DNA of 64,000 nt. It comes from Prosthecobacter vanneervenii. Its GTDB lineage: Bacteria; Verrucomicrobiota; Verrucomicrobiia; Verrucomicrobiales; Verrucomicrobiaceae. Positions within the stretch are counted from its first letter, which is position 1, and the number at the start of each line of letters is the position of its first letter. Positions 1 to 8,897 of this stretch are shown piece after piece. Made by a program: the position numbers and the translations under genes. Under the pieces are notes generated by a model, which was given only the letters and a program-made list of their open reading frames with translations, made no database searches and was not told the origin of the DNA. The stretch spans positions 186,001 through 250,000 of the forward strand of contig NZ_JACHIG010000008.1 of assembly GCF_014203095.1 (NCBI RefSeq). The letters are read 5' to 3'.

Positions 1-1096
1 CCAGCAGGTCGGCGATTTTTTCGGCGGAGTTTTTGACCGCGAGCTTCTGCGCCGCCTTTTTCATTTCGCCAGCTTTGCGTGTGTCATTGAAGACGCTGCG
101 AACTGCATCGGCCAGGGTGTCGGCGTTGAGGTCGCTTTCGCCCATGAGCATGGCGGCGCCTGCCTTGTCAAAGATCTCCGCATTGCGGGTCTGGTGATCT
201 TCGGCCGCGTAGGGATAGGGAACCAAGAGGCTGGGAACACCGAAGTAGGCCAGCTCTGACATGGAGGATGCGCCGGAACGTGCGATGGCGAGGTCCGCCA
301 CGCGGTAAGCCAGATCCATGCGATGGCAGAAGGCAGCCACGTGCTGCTTGAGCAGGGGGTGTTTGGCATAGACGTCCCGCACCTCCTCGTAGTCGGTGGG
401 GCCGGCGATGTGCAGGACCTGGATGCCCATTTTTTCAAACTCCTCGAGCGCCATGCCGACAGCCCGGTTCACGCCACGTGCGCCCTGACTGCCGCCCATG
501 ATGAGGAGAGTGCGCTTATCCTTGTCGAGCTTGAAGAAGGCATGCGGATCGTCGCTGTTCTGCTTGCGCATGCTGCTGCGGATCGGGGTGCCGACGACGC
601 GCACGTCCCCGTGCTTGGGGAAGTGGTTTTTGCAGGCATCAAGGCCACAGAGAACGATGTCGCTGAAGCGGGCATTGAGGCGGTTGGCTTTTCCGGGGAT
701 GGCGTTGCTTTCGTGGATGAGGGTGCTGCAGCCTTCTTTGCGACCAGCATACAACGGAGCAAAGGAGGTGAAGCCGCCCATGCCGAGCACCACGTCCACC
801 TGATGGTCGCGAATGATCTTGCGGCAGGCCTTGGTGCCCTGCCAGAGTCCTTTGAGGAAGCCGAACATTTTGGGCGACCACGGCTTGGGCATGGCCAGAA
901 AGGGCATCTTCTCAAACCGAAGCTCCGGGTGCCCCGAAGCAGCCAGGGTGTCGATCTTCTTCTCACTGATAAGGAGGGTCACATCGTGACCACGTGAGGC
1001 GAGAACCTCACCGACGGCAATCCCGGGGAACAAATGCCCTCCGGTGCCACCGCACGCGATAAGGGCGTGGATGGACTTCGAATTTTTCTGTTTCAC
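1..1096 (-). CDS. murG: MurG, lipid II-forming GlcNAc transferase (3' end cut by window)
   Basis: Transfers GlcNAc from UDP-GlcNAc to lipid I on the inner membrane face, giving lipid II. The frame opens with a GTG at 1096 and reads VKQKNSKSIHALIACGGTGG, i.e. the glycine-rich GGTGGH motif of MurG at about residues 16-21, and stays open for 365 codons to the window edge. The last visible residues (AAQKLAV..SAEKIADLL) look like the usual MurG C-terminal helix, so only a few residues should be missing. It follows ftsW by 14 bp and is the last visible gene of the dcw operon; murC/ddl/ftsQ would be expected to the left. No clear Shine-Dalgarno precedes the GTG, so the exact start is inferred from the N-terminal motif spacing. 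Confidence 0.93.
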   Translation of the reverse strand, partial: MKQKNSKSIHALIACGGTGGHLFPGIAVGEVLASRGHDVTLLISEKKIDTLAASGHPELRFEKMPFLAMPKPWSPKMFGFLKGLWQGTKACRKIIRDHQVDVVLGMGGFTSFAPLYAGRKEGCSTLIHESNAIPGKANRLNARFSDIVLCGLDACKNHFPKHGDVRVVGTPIRSSMRKQNSDDPHAFFKLDKDKRTLLIMGGSQGARGVNRAVGMALEEFEKMGIQVLHIAGPTDYEEVRDVYAKHPLLKQHVAAFCHRMDLAYRVADLAIARSGASSMSELAYFGVPSLLVPYPYAAEDHQTRNAEIFDKAGAAMLMGESDLNADTLADAVRSVFNDTRKAGEMKKAAQKLAVKNSAEKIADLL

Positions 1097-1110
1097 TCAG
1101 ATTCAAAAGG

Positions 1111-2271
1111 CTAAAGCTGTGGAGTCCAGCGGCGCTTTCTGCGGATCACGGGAAGCTGATCCCAGGTCAGATGCACGCCCTGGCGATGGATGTTGATCAG
1201 GATGCCAACCGCGACCATCGCGGCGACCAGGCTGGACCCTCCGTAACTTACGAAGGGCAGTGGCAATCCCTTGTTTGGCAGCAAAGCAGTGGTCACGCCC
1301 ATGTTCAAGAGCGCTTCCATGCCTAATAAAAAAGTAAGTCCGGCACCTAAAAGCTTGCCAAAACGGTTCGGCGCGTACGCAGAAACGACCATCCCGGCCA
1401 TGACCAGCACGGCAAAAGCCAGAACCACCGCCGCCGTGCCACGCAGGCCCAACTCCTCTCCAACCATGGGAAAAATGAAGTCGGTGTGAGCTTCAGGAAG
1501 GTAGGAGAGCTTCATGCGCCCCTCCCCCAGGCCGCGGCCTTCCAGACCGCCGGAGCCGAAGGCCAGCTTGGACACCCACTGCTGGAGGCCGAGGTCCTCC
1601 CGGTGTTTTTCGAGGTCGAATGTGACCATGATGCGCTCAAAGCGGTTGGGCAGAAACTTGATCCCAGCCACGAGACCGCCGCCGCAGAGCAGCACGATGA
1701 TGGCCAGGTAGCGCATTTTGGAACCTGCCACAAACATGACCCCCAGCCCTACAGCGGAGGCGAGCAAGGCGCTGCCGAGGTCGAACTCGCAGCCAATCAG
1801 GGCCACGACGCCGAGCAGCATGAAGCCGGGCAGCAGAAACCCACGCAAGAAGGTGCGCGTGAGCGTCTGGTGTGTGCCATACCAGCCTGCCAGCGCGATG
1901 ATCAGTGCGATCTTGGCAAACTCTGAAGGCTGAACACGGAACCCACCCACGCCCAACGCCTGCAGGCCGATCCAGCGGCGGGAACCGTTGATCTTTACTC
2001 CAATCATAGGCACGTAGCACAGCGCCAACAGCACGGAAGCCACGATGAGGATGTGCCAGCGCCAGCGCAGCAAGACATTGTAGTCCACCACGGCCATGAT
2101 CACACATGCCAGACTGGCCACAGCCAGCCAGCCAAGCTGGCGCCAGAGAGTCACGTAGTCCTCACTGCCCTCCTGAGCGACTTCGAAAGTCGTGCTCGCC
2201 AGCATGGTGATGCCGAGCGCGATCAGCGACAGCACTGCGAGCATGAAGAGGAGGATGGAGTACTTGGCCAT
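1111..2271 (-). CDS. ftsW: FtsW, SEDS-family septal peptidoglycan polymerase
   Basis: A 386-residue SEDS (FtsW/RodA/SpoVE) protein with about ten hydrophobic segments, starting with a membrane helix at residues 4-25. Family signatures visible are INGSRRWI near residue 94, QPSEFAKI near 114, and the C-terminal PLPFVSYGGSSL near 345. It polymerises lipid II glycan strands at the septum together with the class B PBP encoded upstream (ftsI). It lies 24 bp downstream of the LysM gene and just before murG, as expected for a dcw cluster. The name ftsW rather than rodA rests on this position. Length is normal for the family. Confidence 0.93.
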   Translation of the reverse strand: MAKYSILLFMLAVLSLIALGITMLASTTFEVAQEGSEDYVTLWRQLGWLAVASLACVIMAVVDYNVLLRWRWHILIVASVLLALCYVPMIGVKINGSRRWIGLQALGVGGFRVQPSEFAKIALIIALAGWYGTHQTLTRTFLRGFLLPGFMLLGVVALIGCEFDLGSALLASAVGLGVMFVAGSKMRYLAIIVLLCGGGLVAGIKFLPNRFERIMVTFDLEKHREDLGLQQWVSKLAFGSGGLEGRGLGEGRMKLSYLPEAHTDFIFPMVGEELGLRGTAAVVLAFAVLVMAGMVVSAYAPNRFGKLLGAGLTFLLGMEALLNMGVTTALLPNKGLPLPFVSYGGSSLVAAMVAVGILINIHRQGVHLTWDQLPVIRRKRRWTPQL

Positions 2272-2295
2272 GCAGCCTACGGCGGTGAAGACTGA

Positions 2296-3468
2296 TTATT
2301 TTGCAGGGATGACCAGCTTCATGCCATCGCGCATGGAGTTGGGATTTTTGATGTTGTTGGCCTTCTGAATGGCGGCCACGGAGACACCATACTTGGAGGC
2401 GAGGCGGTAGAGCGTTTCTCCGGATTTCAACGTGTGGGTGCGGGAAGACGAGGACTTGGCAGCCGTCTTTGGAGGAGCATCAGAGGAGGTCTTTTTAGAG
2501 GTCTCCGCTTTTTTGGTGGCTGGGGGGGCCTCGGCGATTTTCTTCAGCATCTGTGTCGGCGGCGGCACCGGGGTGGGCTTTGCCAGCGGCTTGACCTCGG
2601 CTTTAGCCGTCTGCTTAGTCTCCTCGCGTGGCTTGGTGGTGTCGGCCTTGGGTGCATTTTCTTCCAAAAGGGAGACAGCGCGTGGATTGGAAGGACGCGG
2701 AAGGGCAGCGACCTGAGCAGCCGGGACCGGAGCTGTGGCAGGAGCATCTGCTGCGGCCACCAGCGAGGTGGTGACGGGCGGGGCTTCAAGCGGAGTCAGC
2801 GGGGAGATGGGTGCCATGGTGGCGGCGGACAGGCTGGCAGGGGCATCGGCGGGCTTGACTGCCTCGCTGGGCACCTTGGCGGTGGCCGGCGGCTGGTCAC
2901 GCGTGACTGGGATGGCCTTGGGAGCATCGTCCTTGGCCGCCACAGGCCTGAGCGTTTTGGGATCCACGGGAATGGCGCTGGGCACAGCCTGCTTGGGCAC
3001 GCGCAAGGTCGTGCCGGGACCAATCTGCAGGCCTTTGTCGATCATGTTCAAGCGGGTGATCTCCGCCTCAGTGGTGCCGAACTTGGCCGCGATGGATTTG
3101 ATCGAATCGCCCGAGTGCATCTCGTAGTTGTCATACTGCTCCGTATCCGCCACGGCGCGGGCCTGGGCGCTGACGACTTCAGGCGCAGTCACCGGCAGTC
3201 CGCTGCTGGAGTTCAGCGCACGTGCAGCCTGAGTGACTGTCTGCTGGGGCTTGTCATCGCTGCCCAGGAAATCATAGATGATGATGCCGCCAATGAGGAC
3301 CACATGGATGAGCAGCATGACGACAAACATGCGTGCCATGCCGGAGTTGGGCTCGTGCTGGTTCCATTCGCCTTCTTCGGTCACGAGCGCCACGCGGTGG
3401 CGGTGCCGCTCACCGTCCATCAGGTTCAGGAGCAGCTTGGCTTCTTTAGGCTTGGGTTTCATCTTCAT
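2296..3468 (-). CDS. Membrane-anchored protein with two LysM domains
   Basis: A 390-residue protein: a basic cytoplasmic N-terminus (about 45 residues), one membrane helix at about 46-66 (MFVVMLLIHVVLIGGIIIYD), a first LysM at about 113-160 (SGDSIKSIAAKFGT..), a long Pro/Ala/Lys-rich linker (about 160-340), and a second LysM at the extreme C-terminus (SGETLYRLASKYGVSVAAI..). LysM domains bind GlcNAc-containing glycans, so the protein probably tethers to peptidoglycan from the inner membrane. It sits inside the dcw cluster between murD and ftsW, which suggests a role in division or septal wall synthesis; that role is inference. It has no catalytic domain that I can see. The linker is low-complexity and probably extended. 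Confidence 0.85.
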   Translation of the reverse strand: MKMKPKPKEAKLLLNLMDGERHRHRVALVTEEGEWNQHEPNSGMARMFVVMLLIHVVLIGGIIIYDFLGSDDKPQQTVTQAARALNSSSGLPVTAPEVVSAQARAVADTEQYDNYEMHSGDSIKSIAAKFGTTEAEITRLNMIDKGLQIGPGTTLRVPKQAVPSAIPVDPKTLRPVAAKDDAPKAIPVTRDQPPATAKVPSEAVKPADAPASLSAATMAPISPLTPLEAPPVTTSLVAAADAPATAPVPAAQVAALPRPSNPRAVSLLEENAPKADTTKPREETKQTAKAEVKPLAKPTPVPPPTQMLKKIAEAPPATKKAETSKKTSSDAPPKTAAKSSSSRTHTLKSGETLYRLASKYGVSVAAIQKANNIKNPNSMRDGMKLVIPAK

Positions 3469-3512
3469 AACACCTATGGGTCAGGGATTGTCGGGATTGC
3501 GTGTATTAAAAT

Positions 3513-4817
3513 TCAATTCAAAGCGGCAACGGCTTCACGGAAGACCTCGCCGCGCTGGGCGTAGCCGGTGTACATGTCGAAGGACGAAGTACCCGGACTA
3601 AGGATGATGGCATCTCCAGGCTGAGAGAGCGCGGTGGCCTGCTGCACGGCATCAGCCATGTCTGTGGCGCACTGGCAGGGCAGAAGGTCACCAAATGTCT
3701 GTTTCAACTGCTGAGCAATCTCGCCAATGAGCACCATGGCGCGCACCTGCCCGTTGAGTTCGGAACGCAGGGGGGAATAATCGAGTTCCTTGTCCTTGCC
3801 GCCGGCGATGAGCACAATCGGACGCTCCTGGGAGCGCAGACAGGCCTCCAGTGCGTGGAGATTGGTGGCCTTGGAGTCATTGATGTACTCGCGGTCATGG
3901 AGAGTGCGAACCAGTTCGCAGCGGTGGCGCGGCGGCTCGTAGCTCTCCATCGCCTTGAGCATGTCAGCAAACTGCAGGCCGTAAACGCGGCCGGTCATGA
4001 GGGCGGCAAGCACGTTTTCCATGTTGTGCTTTCCACGAAGCTTCAGCCCTCTGGCGCTGCCGATCTTTTCGCCATGGTGATAAAAAGCGCCATCGCGGTA
4101 GGTGTAATCCGCCTCCGCACCATAGGCGGAGAAAGTCCAGCGCTGGGCTGCACCTGACGATACGCTTTCCCCGGCACGGACGATGGCGATATCGTCTGCC
4201 GTGACGTTTTCAAAGATGCGGGCCTTGGCCTTGTAGTAGGACTCCATGTCCGGATAGCGGTCCAGATGATCCGGGGCGAAGTTCAGCCACAGGCTGGCGC
4301 GAGCACGGAAGTCGCGGATGGTTTCCAACTGGAAGCTGCTGATCTCTAGGGCGAGCACGTCGTAGTGAACCCCGCTGGCGACGACTTCGCTGAGGGACAT
4401 GCCGTGATTGCCACAGGGCACAGACTTCATGCCGCAGCCGTTGAAGAGCGTAGCGATGAGCTCGGTGCAAGTGCTCTTGCCATTGGTGCCGGTGATGGCG
4501 GCCAGCGCCATGTCGGTAAGCTGGAAGGCAAACTCCGTCTCTCCTACCAGCGGCACACCGGCATCGGTGAACTTCTTTGGCAACGGCCAGTGCTCATCGA
4601 GACCGGGGCTGATGATGACCTTGTCAAAGTCGCCGAGCTTGACGACCAGATCGCGCGCAGGCTGGCCGAGCACGCAACGGAAGTCCTCGACCTGCTTTGC
4701 CTTGTCTCCTTCATCAAAGATCGTCACCTCAGCGCCATGCAGGCGTGCAAGACGCGCGGCACCGAGGCCGCTGCGACCAGCGCCGAGAATGGCGAAATGT
4801 TGTGAGGCGAAACGCAT
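3513..4817 (-). CDS. murD: MurD, UDP-MurNAc-L-alanine:D-glutamate ligase
   Basis: Adds D-glutamate to UDP-MurNAc-L-Ala in the cytoplasm using ATP. The 434-residue product begins with a Rossmann-type segment (FAILGAGRSGLGAARLA, residues 8-24), carries the Mur-ligase P-loop ITGTNGKST at about 108-116, a central LWLNFAPDHLDRY motif and the C-terminal-domain NDSKATN signature. Length matches the family. It begins 6 bp after mraY ends and is followed after 44 bp by the LysM gene, in the order mraY-murD typical of dcw clusters. Confidence 0.95.
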   Translation of the reverse strand: MRFASQHFAILGAGRSGLGAARLARLHGAEVTIFDEGDKAKQVEDFRCVLGQPARDLVVKLGDFDKVIISPGLDEHWPLPKKFTDAGVPLVGETEFAFQLTDMALAAITGTNGKSTCTELIATLFNGCGMKSVPCGNHGMSLSEVVASGVHYDVLALEISSFQLETIRDFRARASLWLNFAPDHLDRYPDMESYYKAKARIFENVTADDIAIVRAGESVSSGAAQRWTFSAYGAEADYTYRDGAFYHHGEKIGSARGLKLRGKHNMENVLAALMTGRVYGLQFADMLKAMESYEPPRHRCELVRTLHDREYINDSKATNLHALEACLRSQERPIVLIAGGKDKELDYSPLRSELNGQVRAMVLIGEIAQQLKQTFGDLLPCQCATDMADAVQQATALSQPGDAIILSPGTSSFDMYTGYAQRGEVFREAVAALN

Positions 4818-4822
4818 GAGAA

Positions 4823-5968
4823 TTAACGAAGCTTGAGCGTGGCAAGGCCGAGCATGGCGAAGAACAGGGAGAGCACCCAGAAGCGGACGATGACCTGGTT
4901 CTCATGCCAGCCACCGAGCTCAAAGTGATGATGGATCGGAGCCATGCGGAAGATGCGCTTGCCGCGCTTCTTGAAGCTCCAGACCTGCAGGATGACGCTC
5001 ATGGCCTCCATGACGAAGACGCCGCCAACGAGAGCGAGAACGATCTCCTGTTTACAGCCGATGGCCAGCGAGGCAATGCAGCCGCCAAGCGCGAGGGAGC
5101 CAGTGTCTCCCATGAACATCTTGGCAGGATGCGCATTGAACCAAAGGAAGCCGAGGCAGGCGCCGGCCATGGCCATGGCCACGATGGGCAGTTCATTAGC
5201 CAGGCTGTTGTGTGCCACGCCGAGGTAGTCGGAGTATTTGGCATTGCCGCAGACATAACCAAACGCAGCATAGGCCAGTGAGGTGGTGATGGAGCAGCCG
5301 GTGGCCAGGCCGTCGAGACCATCGGTTAGGTTCACTGCATTGGAAGAACCCACAATGATGAGGGCAAACAGACCCACAGCAAAGAGGTGCATGTCCGTGA
5401 TCACCGCATCTTTCACAAACGGGATGTACAGAGCGCGGAGGGTGATGCCGTTTTCTCCAGGAACAGCATAAGCGAAAAGAAGACCGGCCACGATGGCCAC
5501 CGAGGTCTGCCAGACGAGCTTGGTGCGGGCACTGACGCCTTTGGAGTTCTTCTTGCTGATCTTGAGATAGTCATCTCGAAAGCCCAAGGCACCGAGACCG
5601 ATGGTGGTGAAGAGGACGGTCCACACCATGATATTGTCCCATTTGGCCCAGAGCAGCGTGGAAAGGACGATGGCAGAGAGGATGAGGATGCCGCCCATGG
5701 TGGGGGTGCCAGCTTTTTTACCATGGAGTTCGTGCAGCTTGTGCACCTCCTCCGCCGTACGGATGGGCTGGCCGATCTTGAGGGAGATGAGTTTGCGGAT
5801 CAGGCGATCGCCATACATGAGGGAGAGCGCAAAGGCTGTGAGCGCAGCGCCGCCAGCACGGAAGGTGTGATACTTGAAGAGGTTGAGAATCTTGTACAGA
5901 GCAGCGTCATCGCTGATCCATTGATGAGCGATGAGCCATTCCCTGAATTCGTAAAGCCAGTACATCAT
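4823..5968 (-). CDS. mraY: MraY, phospho-MurNAc-pentapeptide translocase
   Basis: Makes lipid I by moving phospho-MurNAc-pentapeptide onto undecaprenyl phosphate. Diagnostic segments are GTPTMGGILIL (about residue 85), FRDDYLKISKKNSKG, SNAVNLTDGLDGLA and the C-terminal APIHHHFELGGWHE, all signatures of MraY. About ten membrane segments are visible. The frame is open upstream to 6052, but I place the start at the ATG at 5968, which overlaps the murF stop as ATGA; a second ATG follows immediately at 5965. The resulting 381 residues match the family length and imply translational coupling to murF. Confidence 0.95.
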   Translation of the reverse strand: MMYWLYEFREWLIAHQWISDDAALYKILNLFKYHTFRAGGAALTAFALSLMYGDRLIRKLISLKIGQPIRTAEEVHKLHELHGKKAGTPTMGGILILSAIVLSTLLWAKWDNIMVWTVLFTTIGLGALGFRDDYLKISKKNSKGVSARTKLVWQTSVAIVAGLLFAYAVPGENGITLRALYIPFVKDAVITDMHLFAVGLFALIIVGSSNAVNLTDGLDGLATGCSITTSLAYAAFGYVCGNAKYSDYLGVAHNSLANELPIVAMAMAGACLGFLWFNAHPAKMFMGDTGSLALGGCIASLAIGCKQEIVLALVGGVFVMEAMSVILQVWSFKKRGKRIFRMAPIHHHFELGGWHENQVIVRFWVLSLFFAMLGLATLKLR

Positions 5969-7323
5969 GAGGCGGAAAAATGCGTGAGGACTTGTTCCAT
6001 GCGGGCGGAGCGGCTGCCTTTGAGCAGCACCACATCCCCGGTGCGCAGCCACTGGCGCAGATGAGCAGCACAGGTGGCGTGATCGGGGAAGTGTTCGGAC
6101 GGGACGTTTTTCGAAGCCTCGGTGATCCAGGCGGCCTCGCTGCCGCCGACACTGAAAACGGCGTCCAGTTTGAGAGATGCTGCGAACTCGCCCACCCGGC
6201 GGTGCTCGGCTTCAGCGATGGGGCCCAGCTCTCCCATGCGGCCTAGCACGGCCACGCGGCGGCCCTCTCCGAGCGTGCTTAGAGTGCGCAGACCAGCGAT
6301 CATGCTGTCGGGATTGGCGTTGTAAGAGTCATCGATGAACTGGATGCCATGGACCACCTTGGGCTCGACGCGCCCGCCGGTCAGTTTGACTTGATTCAAT
6401 GCCTCGGCGACTTCCGCAGGCGCGATGCCCTGACGCCAGCCCATGCAAGCTGCCAAAGCGGCATTTCCCACCATGTGCTCTCCGAGAATAGGGAGGCGTG
6501 TTTCGAGCTTCTCACCGCTGAAATCGAGGGTGAAGGTGGTGCCTGTGGCATCGGCGCGCAGATTGGAGGCGCTGACATCTCCGCGACCGACACCGGCCAT
6601 CGACACGCTGGCCTGGCAGTGGCGGGAGATGACCTCGCTGTACTTGTCGTTGGCGTTCAGAACCACCACACCACCCGCGCGAACGCTGGCTGCGAGAGTG
6701 CCTTTCTCCCAGGCGATGGCGTCCTGTGTGCCGAGATGCTCGATGTGAGCCATGCCAACATTGGTGATGATGCCGGCATCCGGGCGCGCGATGTCGGTGA
6801 GCACCTTGATCTCTCCAGCATGGTTCATACCCATCTCGGCCACGCAGCACTGGTCTCCTTCACGCAGCGAAAGCAGGGTGAGCGGCAGACCGATGTGGTT
6901 GTTTAGATTTCCCAGCGTGGCGCGGGTCTGGCATTTGCGCGCCATAACGGCGGCTGTGAGATCCTTGGTGGAGGTCTTGCCGTTGCTGCCAGTCAGGCCG
7001 ATGATCAGAGCACCGTGGTGCTGACGATAACCTGCGGCCATCTTCTGCAAAGCCAGGAGGGTGTCTCCCACCTCGATGACGGCACAAGGCAGCGCCCCCC
7101 AGGCAGGATTGATTTTGCTGACGACCACTGCAGCCGCTCCTGAAGCAGCCACCTGCGGGATGAAATCATGCGCATCGAACCTGTCTCCCACCAGCGCCAC
7201 AAAGACCTCGCCAGCGGTGATCTTGCGGGAGTCGGTGTTTACGCTGGTGACCAGACACGCACCATCCCCTCGCAGCGTGCCTGCTGCGAAACCGGCAAGT
7301 GTCTGGAGTGGAACCGGGATCAT
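5965..7323 (-). CDS. murF: MurF, UDP-MurNAc-tripeptide:D-Ala-D-Ala ligase
   Basis: Adds D-Ala-D-Ala to the UDP-MurNAc tripeptide, the last cytoplasmic precursor step. The 452-residue protein carries the P-loop TGSNGKTS at about 111-118, followed by NLNNHIGLPLTLL and AEMGMNHAGEI, which are MurF signatures, and FIDDSYNANPDSM in the central domain. The start overlaps the murE stop by 4 nt and the stop overlaps the mraY start by 4 nt, so the three genes are likely translated in a coupled way. Confidence 0.95.
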   Translation of the reverse strand: MIPVPLQTLAGFAAGTLRGDGACLVTSVNTDSRKITAGEVFVALVGDRFDAHDFIPQVAASGAAAVVVSKINPAWGALPCAVIEVGDTLLALQKMAAGYRQHHGALIIGLTGSNGKTSTKDLTAAVMARKCQTRATLGNLNNHIGLPLTLLSLREGDQCCVAEMGMNHAGEIKVLTDIARPDAGIITNVGMAHIEHLGTQDAIAWEKGTLAASVRAGGVVVLNANDKYSEVISRHCQASVSMAGVGRGDVSASNLRADATGTTFTLDFSGEKLETRLPILGEHMVGNAALAACMGWRQGIAPAEVAEALNQVKLTGGRVEPKVVHGIQFIDDSYNANPDSMIAGLRTLSTLGEGRRVAVLGRMGELGPIAEAEHRRVGEFAASLKLDAVFSVGGSEAAWITEASKNVPSEHFPDHATCAAHLRQWLRTGDVVLLKGSRSARMEQVLTHFSAS

Positions 7324-8897
7324 CGGTCAAATCGATCGGGGCGGTCTGGGCGATCAGGACGGTTGAAGCCTCCGCGCATGGCTTCACGTTCGGCGGCTTT
7401 CTCCTCGCGCTCGGCTGCACGTTCGGCCTTGAGCTGGTGGAGATATTGACGGGCAACCTTGCGGTCATCAAAGGGATGCTTCTTGCCCTGAATGTCCTGA
7501 TAGTCCTCGTGCCCCTTGCCGGCAATGAGGACGATGTCCCCTTCCCGGGCATGCTGCAGAGCGGTCTGGATGGCCTCACGACGGTCCACGATGACTGCGT
7601 GCTTCTGCGGACGGGCAAAGCCGGCCTTGGTGTCGTTCAAAATCTGCACCGGATCTTCGGTGCGTGGATTGTCGGAGGTGAGTACGCAGATGTCGCTGCC
7701 AGCCTCGGCGGCGGCGGCCATTTTGGGGCGCTTGCCACGATCGCGGTCTCCACCGCAACCAAACACAGTGATGAGGCGGCTAGGGCGCAGCGCACGTGCG
7801 GTGCGCACGGCGTTTTCGATGCCGTCCGGGGTATGTGCGTAGTCTACAAAGACCTGGAAGCGGGTGTTTTCAGACACGCGCTCCATGCGCCCAGGCACCT
7901 GCGGTGCGTTTTGCAGGTGCTTGATAGCCTCGCGGAGGTTCAATCCCACGCCCTGAGCGGCGGCAAGTGCGCCGAGCGCGTTATACACATTGAAGTCGCC
8001 GATCAATGGCAAGCGCACCAGGAAGCTGCGGCCTTTGGCCTCCAGCTCAAAGGTGGTGCCGGTGAGATCGTAACGCACATTGACGGCACGGTAGTCACAA
8101 CCCACGCCGAAGCCGAAGCGGACCACACGCCCGGTGTGCTCAAAGCGCTGGATGAGCTTGCGCCCCCAGGCGTCGTCCGCATTGATCACCAGCGTGGAAC
8201 GAGAGGAGGATTCTGCCGTGATCTGGAAGAGACGCACCTTGGCCTCGAAGTACTTCTCCATCGTTCCATGGTAGTCCAGGTGGTCCTGGGTCAGATTGGT
8301 GAAGATGGCGGCGGCAAACGGAAGACCGAATACGCGGTCCTGGTCCAGCGCGTGGGAGGACACCTCCATGGCGCAGGCGCGACAGCCATTGTCACGCATG
8401 CTGCCCAGCAGGCCCTGGATTTCGAGAGACTCGGGCGTGGTGTGGGTGGCAGGCACGTGCTCTCCCCCACCCAGATCATAAAACACGGTGCCCAGCAGAC
8501 CGCTGCGCATCTGTGCGGCATTGAAGAGGTGATGAAGCAGGAAGGCCGTGGTGGTCTTGCCATTTGTGCCCGTGACGCCAGCAATGGTCAGCGCCTTGGC
8601 AGGGTGGCCATTGAGCGCGGCGGCGGCCTGAGCCAGGGCGATGCGGGAATGGCGCACGTGCACCCAGGGGACGGTGCAGTCTTCGGCCGGTGCCTGCTCC
8701 GAGATGATAGCGGCGGCACCGAGCTCGATGGCCTTGCCAATGTAGGCGTGGCCATCGGCATGCGTGCCACGGATGGCCACGAAGGCGATGCCGGGACCAA
8801 CATTACGAGAGTCGTAGGCAAGCCCTGTAATTTCCGTGTCCAAGCTGCCGGAGACGGCGGGCTTGTCGAGATGGGGGATGAAGTCGCGCAGCTTCAT
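7320..8897 (-). CDS. murE: MurE, UDP-MurNAc-dipeptide:meso-diaminopimelate ligase
   Basis: Adds the third stem-peptide residue. The 525-residue protein has the P-loop VTGTNGKTT at about 108-116, LTQDHLDYHGT in the centre, and DNPR at about residue 409; in this family DNPR marks ligases using meso-diaminopimelate rather than lysine, so the wall is predicted to be the A1-gamma type. The C-terminus carries a short charged tail ending in three PDRPDR-type repeats (..RPDRPDRPDRFDR), which is extra relative to typical MurE and probably disordered. Four-nt overlaps link it to ftsI upstream and murF downstream. Confidence 0.95.
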   Translation of the reverse strand: MKLRDFIPHLDKPAVSGSLDTEITGLAYDSRNVGPGIAFVAIRGTHADGHAYIGKAIELGAAAIISEQAPAEDCTVPWVHVRHSRIALAQAAAALNGHPAKALTIAGVTGTNGKTTTAFLLHHLFNAAQMRSGLLGTVFYDLGGGEHVPATHTTPESLEIQGLLGSMRDNGCRACAMEVSSHALDQDRVFGLPFAAAIFTNLTQDHLDYHGTMEKYFEAKVRLFQITAESSSRSTLVINADDAWGRKLIQRFEHTGRVVRFGFGVGCDYRAVNVRYDLTGTTFELEAKGRSFLVRLPLIGDFNVYNALGALAAAQGVGLNLREAIKHLQNAPQVPGRMERVSENTRFQVFVDYAHTPDGIENAVRTARALRPSRLITVFGCGGDRDRGKRPKMAAAAEAGSDICVLTSDNPRTEDPVQILNDTKAGFARPQKHAVIVDRREAIQTALQHAREGDIVLIAGKGHEDYQDIQGKKHPFDDRKVARQYLHQLKAERAAEREEKAAEREAMRGGFNRPDRPDRPDRFDR